NCBI GenBank assembly: GCA_963580285.1
Contig: OY757019.1
Coordinates: forward strand, 62,516,587-62,580,586
Source: Lucinisca nassula
Lineage: Eukaryota > Mollusca > Bivalvia > Lucinida > Lucinidae
Direction: 5' to 3'
Length of the DNA: 64,000 bases
The notes under the pieces are model-generated. The model saw nothing but the letters and a program-made list of their open reading frames with translations, was not told the origin of the DNA and did no database searches. This document shows positions 32,021 to 43,286 of this stretch, one piece after another; position 1 is the first letter of the stretch; every line of letters begins with the position of its first letter. The translations under genes were made by a program, and so were the position numbers.

Positions 32021-32929
32021 TAGAACGAACGGTGTACAGACCTAAACTGCACCAACCTGGCCCAAATATTATAAAACTTTTTTTCATGCCCAACTGATAA
32101 GGTATGAAATTTATCAGGCTCATAAATAAAAAAAAATGTAATGTGAAACACATAGAAAACAGTGTAGTTCATACTTCCGTGAACGCATCGAGTCACCTGA
32201 TTTTCAGTGACATTCTAAACCATGGTTCTCTACGGGCGATGGTGAGGTCAACGCTGTTCCTCTCTTTGTAGTAAAATGGCGTGTAAATGTTTTTCAGTTT
32301 AAAAAAGTTTGCCCTATAAGCATTATTTTTCGCCCAGTGATGAGGGGCAAAGAATGTAATTATAAAACAATAAACTTAATTTTTCTGCTTTTCATGAAAG
32401 TATGAACGACAGCGTGTCGCTTACAAAGTTTACATGAACCCCTTCAGGGTTCACTTACTTTGCACACAACCCACTGCGTTCGTACTATCATGAACAGCAG
32501 AAAAAAAAATCATTTCTTAAGTGTTTGCTGTCTTTGCCTCATACTGCTGCCTCACTCACGGGTTTATTAGCTATCTCATTATGTCAGTCATTGCAAAACA
32601 CCCACATTGAGCCGGAGGTAATTTTTTTTTTTCAAAACCGTCTTCTGTATCATGTTTTGTTATCCATGCAAATAGGGGAGCAGCTTCTCAGTTTCCCCTT
32701 AAATGTACATTTTTAACAGCCAGAATGACATGTCCTTATCATTTTTTAAAGAGAAAAATACATAATATTGCGGTCGTGGCCTCGGGCTCGTTTTCAGTGA
32801 ATTAAAGTCTCATGCTCGACAAAACCCTACATGATACTTAACTAAACTGAAAACCTGCTTGAAAAGTCCTTGTTTCGGCCTCAATCCCATCATACATTCT
32901 ATTATTCAGTTCTTATCTAAGCAGGAAAC
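32021..32929. other. AT-rich interior of the TTAA element
   Basis: No coding frame of substance, no tRNA-like head and no repeat recognised elsewhere in the window. Confidence 0.4.
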
Positions 32930-33214
32930 GGCCCCGCCCATCGGGGCATGAAGAAATGATGCTTCCACGCAGAGCTGAAACCGACCCGCACACGAGTACT
33001 GGTAATCCGCTTAGAGCATCTAAGCCTGCCCAGGCAAAGCGGTGCGAGTCGGCCCGTCCATGTTAATTAACCCTATTGGTTCATTGGGCGGCAGGGCTTG
33101 AGATGTCATTTCATTTTAAGGTCGGGTAAAAGTCCCACAAAATTGGAAGCAGCGTCTCCAAAATGACCTTTGCAGTGTTGACGGGGACGTTAAACCTCAA
33201 ATCAAACAAACAAA
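32930..33214 (+). mobile_element. SINE-A, near full length, sense
   Basis: GGCCCCGCCCATCGGGGCAT to CCTCAAATCAAACAAACAAA. Short loss near the GGCTGCATGATGC block. Confidence 0.9.
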
Positions 33215-33519
33215 TCTAAGCAGGAAAATTTATGAAATGTTAGTATTTAAAAAATGCGAGCATTACAAATTTAACGCTCGACTGAATTGAGCATGAAAAA
33301 CGTTTTATAACCTTTTAATAGCCTGGTCGAGAAACACTAAGACTGGAATGCCGCTTTACTCAACAGCACCAAAATTAAATGTCCTATATATTGAAAAGAC
33401 CCCATTTCTCACTTACTTTCCAATACACTCTAGGCTAATACAAGTACTTTTTCAACAGATCTAAGCACTTCACAATCAAAGCTTTCAAAAAAGTCATCTA
33501 TTTTAAGGCATTCAAGAGC

Positions 33520-34090
33520 TCTGCAACGGAAGGTCTGGTGTTTTTTTGTTTTTTTTTACCGGATACTACGGTCTTCGACCACATGTGATTAACAATCGGC
33601 TCGATATGAGTGAATAAACTCGAAAGGACCGTAAAATGATACCCGCTCCACCCCCCCCCCCACTCTCCCCTCCCCACCCCTCCCAAAAAAATCAAGGTTG
33701 ATATGCTCTAGCTTATTCTGACCTTTTTTTTTGCCGTGTTGTGGTGAGTTGTGGTGCCTATTCAGATTAATACAAACTTGCTGAGCAGAAGAATTGAGCA
33801 GGGTTTTTTTTTTTTTTTTTTTACCGGATACTACGGTCTTCGACCACATGTGATTAACAATCGGCTCGATATGAGTGAATAAACTCGAAAGGACCGTAAA
33901 ATGATACCCGCTCCACCCCCCCCCCCCCCTCTCTCCCCTCCCCACCCCTCCCAAAAAAATCAAGGTTGATATGCTCTAGCTTATTCTGATTTTTTTTGTT
34001 TGCCGTGTTGTGGTGAGTTGTGGTGCCTATTCAGATTAATTCAAACTTGCTGAGCAGAAGAATTGAGCAGGGTTTTTTTTTTTTTTTTAC
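33520..34090. repeat. 269-bp tandem duplication containing a SINE-D body
   Basis: TACCGGATACTACGGTCTTC occurs at 33,558 and 33,822; the two units (33,551-33,820 and 33,820-34,090) are nearly identical, differing mainly in poly-T and poly-C lengths. The first part contains TCTGCAACGGAAGGTC and ATCGGCTCGATATGAGTG, the SINE-D body. Confidence 0.8.
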
Positions 34091-34550
34091 CCAAGTCCCT
34101 ACATCAATGGATTTGGCCGAATTCATAAATAGAAGCGTCCACTTCAGAAACTCGCGGATGAGAGGGCATGTGTGTGCTGCACTGTAGGGGTTCTGTCCCC
34201 TTAAATCCCTGTTGGAAAAGGACCCAATTGGCCCAACCTAAGTAGTGCTTATTGTCATTTACTGGCCATTAGGGACCCAGGATCAAAATTTCAAAACATA
34301 AAAAGGAATATGTTGCAATAGGGAACAAATTGTTTCCATGCTGCATCAATTTGAACATTTACGTATTGGTGGCATTTTTAAGAAGCTGGCTGTTTTTTAT
34401 TATTATTATTTCTGTCTACACAAGCATGAGTGAAACTGTTTTGAAAATAACACAACACGTCTACGATTTCAACAAAAAATACATTTCACTTTTTTCTGAG
34501 TCCGGTAAGGAGATAACTATGGCTAATCCCTGCCTTCCTAAATTAATCCA

Positions 34551-34865
34551 CCCACCCAGCTCAGTGCCTCATATGCTAAAGGTCCCAGGTTCGATCCCCA
34601 GCAGCGGTGACAAAATTTCGGCGTCAGAACACGTTCCATTGGCATCATAAATTTTGCAGGTATGAATATCATAAAGTGCATCGTCTTTCGAATCTGGACG
34701 TTAACTGGAGACCCCCTGTGCAGGGAGAACCATCCCCTGTGCAGGTTAAAGAACCCTACCGTAATTACATGGTGACTGTGTACTCTTTCAGCCTTCAAAA
34801 CTGGAGTATATGCAGTATACATCGTCTGTTTCCCCTCTTGGGGTTTAGTTGAAAATGGAAGAAAA
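34551..34865 (+). mobile_element. tRNA-headed SINE, further family
   Basis: A-box-like CAGCTCAGTGCC and B box GGTTCGATCCCC at 34,588, followed by a body with GTTAAAGAACCCTACCG and TACATGGTGACTGTG. It ends near GGGTTTAGTTGAAAATGG. No full tRNA fold. Confidence 0.65.
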
Positions 34866-35221
34866 ATAGCGATAATGCTCATTTGTCACTACTTCGAACG
34901 GTATAAAAATAATTTTTATTAAACAGCACCGGTCGTTCCGGTCGTTAGTTCATCGATAGAGTAGCCCGGAATAAGCAGAAAAACCAAGCTTGCGACGATT
35001 GTTTTCTTGATCTGTTACATAAAGCGATGTAAAAGTAGTAAAATCTAAATTTAGAGCTGCAAATACATCATTTTGGATTCAAATTGGTCAAGAGAGGTTC
35101 ATTTTAATGAAAGACATCAGTTGAATGCGAAAAAAAATTCCTCCGTAACACTAGTTCGCTTGTGATTGATGAAAACCTGAAAATTTTGTCACACGTTTAT
35201 GCCGAATTTTGCTTTGCTGAG

Positions 35222-35505
35222 TTAATCCATGCGAGAAAAATATGTTTCCTGCAAGTAACAGACAGAGGTGGATTATTGTTGCAAAGTGGACATATTTAAC
35301 TTGTATATTTGAAAATTTTCGTAATAAGCAGGTGAAAAACTGCATTTGCGAAAAAGATACACTTGGTAAAATGAGGTAACCCCCCCCAAAAAATGGAGCC
35401 GAAGTTCCCCCCCCCCCCCCCCCTTGTCTCTAATATAGTACCATTTTTTTTTTTCATTTTTATTATTATTTCATTTATTTTTTTTTCATTATTCAAGCCC
35501 CTATG
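35222..35505 (+). repeat. Right terminal inverted repeat, outer part
   Basis: From TTAA outward it matches 18,207-17,950 inverted, including GCATTTGCGAAAAAGATACAC and a poly-C/poly-T stretch, ending ATTCAAGCCCCTATG. Confidence 0.8.
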
Positions 35506-35629
35506 TTTGGACTGACCCAAAACTGCACTTGATTTGTCGTTTTTAGCTCCACTGGCCGAAGGCCAGCGGGGCTATTGTCATGGCCCTGTGTCCGTCGTGC
35601 GTCCGTGCGTCCGTGCGTTAACTTTTTCT

Positions 35630-36470
35630 TTAAACATCTTCTCCTCCTAAACTACTGGGCCAATTGTAACCAAACTTCACAGGAATGTTCCTTACATAGT
35701 CCTCTTCTAAATTCCTTCAAAGAATTTTGTTACACCCAGAAATCTGGTTGCCATGGCAACAAAACCCCCCCCCAAAAAAAAAAAATCTTTAAAAATCTTC
35801 TCCTCCAAAACCACCTGTTGGATTTCATTTTTATTTTGCATGGCTGTTCCTTGGGTTGACCTCTTTCAGATTCCTTGAAAAAATTTTGATCCGACAAAAA
35901 ACATGGCCGCCATGGGCGGGGCTTATTTTCCCTATTTAACATATAGTGTAATGCTAAAACATCTTCTCCTCCTAAACTATTGGGCCCATTGTAACCAAAC
36001 TTCACAGGAATGTTACTTACTTAGTCCTCTTCTAAATTCCTTCATAGAATTTTGTTACACCCAGAACTCTGGTTGCCATGGCAACAAAACAACACAAAAT
36101 ATTAAAAATCTTTAAAAATCTTCTCCTCCAAAACCACCTGTTGGATTTCATTTTTATTTTGCATGAATGTTCCTTGGGTGGACCCCTTTCAGATTCCTTG
36201 AAGAAATTTTGATCCGACAAAAAACATGGCCGCCATGGGCGGGGCTTATTTTCCCTATTTAACAAATAGTGTAATGCTAAAACATCTTCTCCTCCTAAAC
36301 TACTGGGCCAATTGTAACCAAACTTCACAGGAATGTTCCTTACTTAGTCCTCTTCTAAATTCCTTCAAAGAATTTTGTTACACCCAGAACTCTGGTTGCC
36401 ATGGCAACACAACCACACAAAAAAAAAATAAAAATCTTTAAACATCTTCTCCTCCAAACCCCCCTGTTGG
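35630..36470. repeat. 325-bp tandem repeat, about 2.6 units
   Basis: CTTCTCCTCCTAAACTA recurs at 35,637, 35,964 and 36,286, with GGTTGCCATGGCAACA and ACATGGCCGCCATGGGCGG inside each unit. Short frames recurring in each unit are artefacts. Confidence 0.85.
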
Positions 36471-36477
36471 ATTTCAT

Positions 36478-36950
36478 TATCCCCTCGCACAACATAGTTG
36501 TGAGGGGGGATATAGCATTTGTCCCGTACGTACATACTTTTGTCATCGCTCTTGCGCCACGTACGTACGTACGTACTTTTGTCATCGCTCTAGCGCCTAC
36601 ATTTCTTGACCGATTTTAATATAACTTCACACAATATCTGGAGCAAGATCGACTTTCAAGGACATGACCTCAAGGTCAAGGTCACTCTGGCTATTTTTTG
36701 AAAAACTTTGTCATGGCTCTAGCGCCTACATTTCTCCCCCAATTTCAATATAACTTCAAACAAATGATCCTTATAAAAATATCTCGAGCGAGTTGGACTT
36801 TCAAGGTCATAACCTCAAGGTCAAGGTCATTGTGGCTATTTTTAGAAAAACATTGTCATCGCTCTAGCGCTTACATTTCTTCACCAATTTCAATATAACT
36901 TCACACAAATGATCCTTATAAAAATATCTTGAGCGAGTTCCACCGCCATG
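36478..36950. repeat. Nested repeat with about 130-bp units
   Basis: Starts CCCCTCGCACAACATAGTTG, has ACGTACGTACGT words, then three units with GACCTCAAGGTCAAGGTCA and TTTGTCATCGCTCTAGCGC. Confidence 0.7.
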
Positions 36951-37039
36951 GCCACCACCTTTGGCTCATTAGCTTCCATAGACCAATAAACGGAAAAACT
37001 TGTTCTCTGAAACCATAAAGCCTAAAGCTAAGACATTTA

Positions 37040-37217
37040 CAGTAAAACCTGTCTTAGTGGCCACCTCTATTAAGCAAGCAACCTGTCTTAAGCAAGCAGG
37101 CATTCAGTTCCCAAGAAAGGCAGATATGTTAAATTTCACCTGTATTAAGCAAGAACCTGTCTTAAGCAAGCATATTTTGACTATCCCTTAGGCACTTGCT
37201 TAATACAGGTTGAACTG
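37040..37217. mobile_element. pogo/Tigger-like MITE, 178 bp
   Basis: Ends CAGTAAAACCTGTCTTA and TAATACAGGTTGAACTG are inverted, with TA on both sides (37,038-37,039 and 37,218-37,219). It is inserted in a 165-bp satellite unit between ...ATT and GTATGTAGC. There is no coding capacity. Confidence 0.75.
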
Positions 37218-37817
37218 TAGTATGTAGCAAAGTTATGTGGTCACCTACTAAGTCCTGCGAACTATGACTCTTGAGTCCAAATTGGCAACGCCCCGGTGCT
37301 TAGTAGCTCCCATAGACTAATAATGACAAAATCTTGAAACTTTTCTCCTCTGAAACCATAAGACCAAGAGCTTAGTATGTAGCACCTTGAAGTATTCATC
37401 TGCATAAATCCTGCCAACTATGCCCCTGGGGTCAAAATTGGCCACACCCTGAGGCCCATAAGCTCCCATAGACTTATACTGGGAAAAACTGACAAAAATC
37501 TTCTCTGAAACCATCAGTGCCCAGAGCTTAGATATTAAGTATGCAGCAACGTCAAGTGGTCACTCAAATAAATCCTGTCAACAATGCCCCTGGGGTAAAA
37601 AATTGGTCCCGCCCAGAGGCATATTAGTTCCCATAGACTTATAACAGGAAAAACTTAAAAAAAGTCTTCTTCTCTGAAACCATAAGGCCCAGAGCTTTAG
37701 ATATTTAGAACGGAGCAATGCCAAATGGTCACTCACATAAAACCTGCCATCCATTGCTCTGGGGTCCAAAAAATATAGAATGGACATTCCTTGGGTGGAT
37801 CACTTGTTTCTTTTTTA

Positions 37818-38033
37818 CCCATTGCATGCGGGAAAACCCTAAATGGGTACCTTGGCAAACAGTGCTGGCCCAGATCAGACCCCACAGAACACCATGATTG
37901 ATCAGGGCCTGCACTATTTGCTAACAGAATTTTCCATCAAAAATAGAAAAAAAAAATAGGCCTGAGACCCCTTATATGACAAATGGACTGGTCCAACATA
38001 TAGCAATAGAAGAGTCCACTAGTATACCATTGG
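37818..38033. mobile_element. piggyBac-like MITE, third copy
   Basis: TTTA/TTAA flanks (37,814-37,817 and 38,034-38,037), CCC start, and an internal GCAAACAGTGCTGGCCCAGA...CAGGGCCTGCAC hairpin as in the copy at 17,632. Confidence 0.6.
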
Positions 38034-38345
38034 TTAATGTAATAAATATGACAATTGTCTGAACTTAGCCGGTGGAGCGACAGGCCCTCTTGGGCCTCTT
38101 GTTTTTGTCACGTAGGCAAGTTAGTTTTGGATGGAAAGTTGGAGCGCAATTACAGCCATTTTCAAAAAGGCTCCGAACGTTGATTTCGCATTCCCTCTCG
38201 TCGAACGGTTGATGATCGACGGCTCCGAATGAATATCAGTTTTTGAATCGAGGTTTAACGTCCTCGTCAGGACTATTTAGGTCATTTTGGAGACGTTGTT
38301 TCTAATTTTGTTGGACTTTTAACTGACATTGAGACGAATTATCAA

Positions 38346-38438
38346 AGGGAGCGTGGTAGCTCAGTAGTACACCTGCCTAGAATGTGCGCGATGGCGTATG
38401 GCAGTATATGGAGCTAGGCAAAACAAAGAAAGAAAAAA
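38346..38438 (+). mobile_element. SINE-E, short tRNA-like retroposon
   Basis: AGGGAGCGTGGTAGCTCAG start, ATGGCAGTATATGGAG middle and an A-rich end, about 90 bp. It splits a SINE-A at the same place as the antisense SINE-E at 41,965-42,051. Confidence 0.7.
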
Positions 38439-39242
38439 TGACATCTCAAGCCGTGCGACTCAATGAAAACCAACTGGATTAATATACATGGACGGTCCGA
38501 CTCGTATTACTTTGCCCGAGATGGCTTCGACGTCCTAAGCGGTTTACCAGTACTCATGTGCGGTCCATTTGAGCTCTGTGTGAAAGCACCCAGTCAATTT
38601 CTCCTAACCCCGGTGGGCGGGGTCAAAAAGAACATGCGTGTGTACGAAGTGTGTGTGCTTGATTTGAGGTTTTACGTCACCGTCCCCGCCCATCGGGGCT
38701 TGAAGAAATATATAGGCTGCTTGATGCTTCCACGCAGAGCTGAAACCGACCGTCCATGAGTACTGGTAAACCGCTCAGATGATCTGAGCCTGCCTAGGCA
38801 AAGTGGTGTGAGTCGGACCGTCCATGCTTATAAACCCTGTTGGTTTCATTGGACGATAGGGTTTGAGATGACATTTCATCTCAATGTCGGGTAAAAGTCC
38901 AACAAGTTGTTAGCAATGTTTCCAAAGCATGACCTGTACAGTGTTGACGGGGACGTTAAACCTGAAACCAAACAAACAAAACGCCCCCGTCAATATTCTA
39001 TAGGTCATTTTGGAGACGTTGCACCCACTTGTGTGGAACTGAGATGAAATGACATATCAAGCCCTGCCGCTAAAAGAACGATTAGGGTTTATATAAATGG
39101 ACGGTCCCGACCCACATCAACTTTCATTGGAAGGCTTAGAACCTCTTAGCGGTTTACCACTACTCATTTGCGATCAAGTTCAGCTCTGTGTGAAATCAGC
39201 ATGCAGCCCAATCTGTTTCTTCAAGCCCCGATGGACGGGGGC
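38439..39242. mobile_element. Three SINE-A pieces, two of them tail to tail
   Basis: Antisense remainder 38,439-38,625; a near full sense copy 38,680-38,982; then an antisense copy 38,983-39,242 joined tail to tail. The last two form an inverted repeat with almost no spacer. Confidence 0.8.
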
Positions 39243-39489
39243 GGTATGTGCGTGCGTGTGCGCGCGCACGTGTGTATGTATGAGAGAGAGAGAGTCCCCC
39301 TCGATACTGTATAGGCCATTTTAGAGACTGTAGGACTTTTGGCTACTCGATCATGAGGGTTACTTTACCGAATTCAGTCCGACAGATGTGCATTCGTATG
39401 TGTTGCTAGATCCCAAAAAAATATGAAAAGAAAAATAGATGGGCAGCCTTATTTTTAACCATTTCCTCTTGGGTATTTTTGTTCTGCTT

Positions 39490-39706
39490 TTACGGACCTT
39501 TTAAAATCATTTCACATATCGGAGCGATCCTTAATCACAGTCAGGCCAAAACGGGAGTAATCGGAGAAAAAAACACCTGGCCTTCCGTTGCAGTACTTGG
39601 TGTTTCACATGTGATCCGAATGGGGCTCGAATCACAGCGGTTAGAGTACCAAAGATTAAGAGCCAGCGCCCTTACCCATCAAGCCAGGAAGGCCCGTTTA
39701 ATCATT
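39490..39706 (-). mobile_element. SINE-D, antisense
   Basis: Minus strand: GGGCCTTCCTGGCTTGATGG head, GATTCGAGCCCC B box, ACGGAAGGCCAGG body, TTTTACGG...GTAAAAGC-type end. Confidence 0.75.
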
Positions 39707-39754
39707 TGGGCATAGTGTCACTGTTTATATCTGCTATACCCAGCACAATCTGAA

Positions 39755-41342
39755 GATGTAACTCTGTGTACCGCAATCATATTAAGTAATAGCATACTGA
39801 AGATTGTATTTACAATTTGTTTACAGCTCGAAGTTCGCTTGTGTGAAGAAATGAATACACTTCCACAGGGTTTAATGTGGGCGCGAAAACAGGCGCGAAC
39901 ACTTATTCAGGGCCTGCTTGCCCAAACAACAACCATAATCTGTTCGCCTCGGGAAAGTCCCACAAAACTGGAAGCCACGTTTCAAAAATGACTTGCCGTT
40001 CCAAGGCGATTCTTCTTTGGCGGTTTATTTATATGTTGCTGTTTTACTTACTGTGTGTATCGCTTGTGTCTTTTTATTTTGGATGGCCATTTTGTGGGAA
40101 AGTAACTGTTCTTATGGCCTTCCTTTGTTTAGGTTTCTATTATGGTCTGGTCGCTTCATGTTTGTGTTTCTTTCCCTTTGGTGTCTTTGATGGGTGGAGT
40201 AAGATAATTGTATCGATGCCTGATCTTTGTTTTACTTCTACTTTACACAGTGTTGAATGGGACGTTAAACCCCAAACCAAACGGTGTACAGCACAGTTGT
40301 GTATAATAAACAGGTCCTCTGGATTTAAACATATATTTCCATTAGTGTCAAATGAATGCAAGGCCTCGTGAAAAAAACGTCCAAAAACGTATCTGTATTA
40401 CTGGCCCCACCCACACTATTTGCGGGGCGGGGTGGGGGTGGGGGGGGGGGGTTGGGGCACCGGTCGGATTTAATGAAATAGATGGGCTGCATAATGCTTC
40501 CACGCATAGCTGAAACCGACCGCATACTGTCAAGGCAAAGTGATGCGAGTCATATACACCCTCTTTGTTTCATTGGGTGGCAGGTCTTGAGATGTCATTC
40601 CATCTCAATGTCGGATAAAAGTCTCACAAAATTGGAAGCAACGTCTCAGAATGACCTACACATTGTTGACGGAGACGTTTGATCTCAAATCAAACAATAT
40701 CTGGGTTTGAAATACCGTATACTCCAATAAGCAGATTTTCATTTCTGCCCGCGGAGAAATTCAAAGGCTAATTCCCCCTTTCGCAAATGTCCAGATTCTT
40801 GGTGACGACAAGCGACAATCCGGCCCGCCCATCGGGGCTTAGAGAAAAACAAAATGGGTTGCATGATGCTGCCACGCAGAGCTGAAACTGGCCACACATG
40901 AGTTCTTGTAAACCGCTTAGAAGGACTAAGCCTGCCCAGGCAAGGCGGTGTGAGTCAGACCGTCGAATGCATGTAAGCCTTCGGTTTCATATGGCGACAG
41001 GGCTTGAGTTGTCATTCCAACTCAGTGTCTGGTAAAAGTCTCGCACAATTGGAAGCAACGTCCTCAAAATGACATAAATAGTGTTGACGGGGACGTTAAA
41101 CCTCAAATCAATCAATCAGTTGAAATCCAACTTCGTCAAAATAAGGGCTGATGTTATGGAGAACGTCAATGGAAGACTTGCGTGAAACGATAATCATAGG
41201 TGACGCTCTTGCACAAAACTACTTCTGATTGGTTATTACGTTTGAACAGTATGACGCAGTAAAAGACAACCTGTGATTACGCGAGCCCAATATATTGACA
41301 GCTGTACGGCTGTTTTGCTAAATCTTTTTGCAATCGATAACA
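39755..41342 (-). repeat. Inverted partner of 13,288-15,270
   Basis: Contains in reverse order the transposase tail (39,780-39,960), the CACGAGGCCTTGC stretch, SINE-A sense copies at 40,478-40,695 and 40,822-41,113, and the unique stretch ending GCAATCGATAAC. A SINE-X at 39,990-40,284 is specific to this copy. Confidence 0.75.
39990..40284 (+). mobile_element. SINE-X, sense
   Basis: CCGTTCCAAGGCGATTCTTC, then TTTTGGATGGCCATTTTGTG, TGTTTCTTTCCCTTTGGTG, and the tail AATGGGACGTTAAACCCC. The tail is the same type as in SINE-A and SINE-C. Short hydrophobic frames across it are fortuitous. Confidence 0.75.
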
Positions 41343-41422
41343 TGTCATTTCATCTCAGTCTCACACAAGTGGAAGCAACGTCTCCAAAATGACCTATAGA
41401 ATGTTGCTGGGGACGTTTTTTT

Positions 41423-42140
41423 TGTTTTGTTTGAGGTTTAACGTCCCTGTCAACACTGTACAGGTCATGCTTTGGAGACATTGCTTCCAATTTTGTTGGA
41501 CTTTTACCCGACATTTAGAGGAGATGACATCTCAAACCCATTCGCCCAATGTAACCAATAGGGTGTATAAGCATGGACTCACACCACTTTGCCTGGCCAA
41601 GCTAAGAGCCTCTAAACGGTTTAACAGTACTCGTGGACGGTCGGTTTCAGCTCTGCGTAGAAGCATCATGCAGCCTATCTTTTTCTTCAAGCTCCGTTGG
41701 GCGGGCACGTTGACGTAAAACCTTAAATCAAACAAACACATATACGTACGCACGCATGTTCGTTCGGACCCCGCCCATCGGGGTTAGAAGAAATTGATTG
41801 GGCTGCATGGTGCTTTCACACAGTGCTTAAACGGACCGCACGTGAGTACTGGTAAACTGCTTAGGACGTCGAAGCCCTCTCAGGCAAAGAAATATACGAG
41901 TCGGACAGTCCATGCATATTAACCCAGTTTGATTTCATTGAGTCGCACGGCTTGAGATGTCATTTCTTTCTTCTTTTTTTTTTTTTGTCTTTCTATATAT
42001 ACTGCCATACACATTCTAGGCAGGTGAACTACTGAGCTACCACGCTCCCTTTGATATTTCAGCTCAATGTCGGGTAAAAGTCCAACAACATTAGAAGCAA
42101 CGTCTCCAAAATGACCTAAATAGTCCTGACGAGGACGTTA
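41423..42140. mobile_element. SINE-A copies and a nested SINE-E
   Basis: Antisense SINE-A at 41,423-41,705; sense SINE-A at 41,769-41,964 and 42,059-42,137, split by an antisense SINE-E (41,965-42,051). Confidence 0.75.
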
Positions 42141-42592
42141 ACCCTTTTAGTACCAAATGGAATCCTCCTGCTTATAAATAGCAGGAGTCCATTTCAAAAT
42201 TTAGGGGTGTCAGGTTGTGTTTTCTTCAAAATTTATTTGGAAAATGGCTGATTTATTTACAAACAGTGTAGGCCCTGATCAGACGCCACGTTCTGTGGCG
42301 TCTGATCTGGGCCTGCACTGTTTGCTAGGGTACCCGTTTTAGGGTTGCCGGATCTAACTGGGTCAAACCTCAATTCAAAAACTGATATTCGTTCGGAGCC
42401 GTTGATCATCATCAACCGTTCGACGCTTTATGACCCACAAAGAGGGAATGCGAAATCTACGTTGAAATAGGCTATAATTACGCTCTAACTTTCCATCCAA
42501 ATATAACTTGCCTGCGTGACAAAAAAAGACAAATCAAGTGCAGTTTTGGGTCAGTCCAATTGCTAAATCTTTCTGCAATCAATAATAAGATG
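42052..42592 (-). repeat. Repeat S, copy 2, inverted
   Basis: Runs inverted to 17,411-17,949 with close identity, including its own 221-bp piggyBac-like MITE at 42,142-42,362 (TTAA 42,138-42,141; decayed TCAA 42,363-42,366). Confidence 0.75.
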
Positions 42593-42595
42593 AGT

Positions 42596-42892
42596 CCAAC
42601 TGGCCAAACGTGTCAAGCCGTGTCTGGGGATGATTTTCTCCCCAATGCCCAGCCGTCCTATGTGTTAGCGTTGGATAATTGATATACATGTAGATTAAAA
42701 ATCAGTTGTAGACCGTTGCTGTGTAGACCCCGATCAGACGCCGCGTTCTGTGGCGCCTGATATTGGTCGTCAGTGTTTGTCAAGCCCAACCCACGACTCC
42801 AGCCCAGGATCTATAGATAAACCTCTACTCAACACTGACCTCACAGCGACTATTTTCTACTTAATTGGTGATATGACTTGCAAAAGTACGGC
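42596..42892 (+). repeat. Direct copy of 2,660-2,800 and hairpin debris
   Basis: GATGAGTCCAACTGGCC through TTAGCGTTGGAT matches 2,660 onward. Near 42,720-42,780 a GACCCCGATCAGACGCC hairpin piece follows. Confidence 0.6.
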
Positions 42893-43170
42893 CCCGCCCA
42901 TCGGGGCTTGAAAAAATAGATTGGCTGCATGATGCTTCCACGCAGAGCTGAAACCGACCGCACACGAGTACTGGTAAACCGCTTAAAGGATCTAAGCCTG
43001 TCCAGGCAAAGCGTCCATGCTTTTAAACCATGTTGGTTTCATTGGGCGACAGGGCTTGAGATGTCATTTCATCTCATTGTCGGGTAAAAGTCCCACAAGA
43101 TTGGAAGCAACGTCTCCAAAATGACCTATACGGTGTTGACGGGGACTTTAAACCTCAAATCAAACAAAAC
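42893..43170 (+). mobile_element. SINE-A, near full length, sense
   Basis: CCCCGCCCATCGGGGCTTG to CCTCAAATCAAACAAAAC, all blocks in order. Confidence 0.9.
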
Positions 43171-43286
43171 TTGCAAAAGTGAATTTTTATATGAACAATA
43201 TTAAATAATTATGCAGCCCTCCTCTGTTGGAGTGGATTGCGGTTACCTTGACATACTTGTCATTTGTTATACATATTCTTGTGTAG

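Larger units (their letters stand above)
29768..35221. mobile_element. 5,454-bp TTAA-flanked element with about 200-bp inverted ends
   Basis: TTAA lies at 29,764-29,767 and 35,222-35,225. The element starts CTCAGCAAAGCAAAATTCGG and ends with its complement; identity is good for about 200 bp (29,768-29,990 versus 34,945-35,221). The left Polinton arm has a single TTAA (18,204-18,207) joining exactly the two flanking sequences, so it is the empty site. TTAA targeting is typical of piggyBac elements, but the ends do not begin CCC. I find no transposase; the interior is SINEs, a tandem duplication and AT-rich sequence, so it is non-autonomous. Confidence 0.8.
35545..38100 (-). mobile_element. Satellite-carrying (pearl-like) element, copy 1
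   Basis: Flanked by GTTTTT at 35,539-35,544 and 38,101-38,106. On its own strand it begins AAGAGGCCC and ends with a hairpin (CTGGCC TTC GGCCAG) and GGAGCT. The core contains about four units of the 165-bp satellite (37,220-37,790), about 2.6 units of a 325-bp repeat (35,630-36,470) and a nested repeat at 36,478-36,950. Head and satellite match 52,552-55,414. Layout and unit size resemble pearl/CvA-type bivalve elements. Confidence 0.7.
35507..38345 (+). repeat. Repeat S, copy 3, split by a satellite-carrying element
   Basis: S resumes directly after the Polinton with TTGGACTGACCC, is interrupted at 35,545-38,100, and continues with GTCACGTAGGCAAGTTAG to the SINE-A fragment ending near 38,345. 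It lacks the piggyBac-like MITE present in the other two copies. Confidence 0.7.

Noticed and set aside
33498..33963. Frames with GGVGRGEWGGGWSGYHFTVLSS-like ends
   Set aside because: They arise from the C-rich run and SINE-D body in the 269-bp tandem duplication.
39993..40190. Hydrophobic, membrane-protein-like frames
   Set aside because: They lie in SINE-X, and similar frames appear in its other copies at 46,000 and 51,250.
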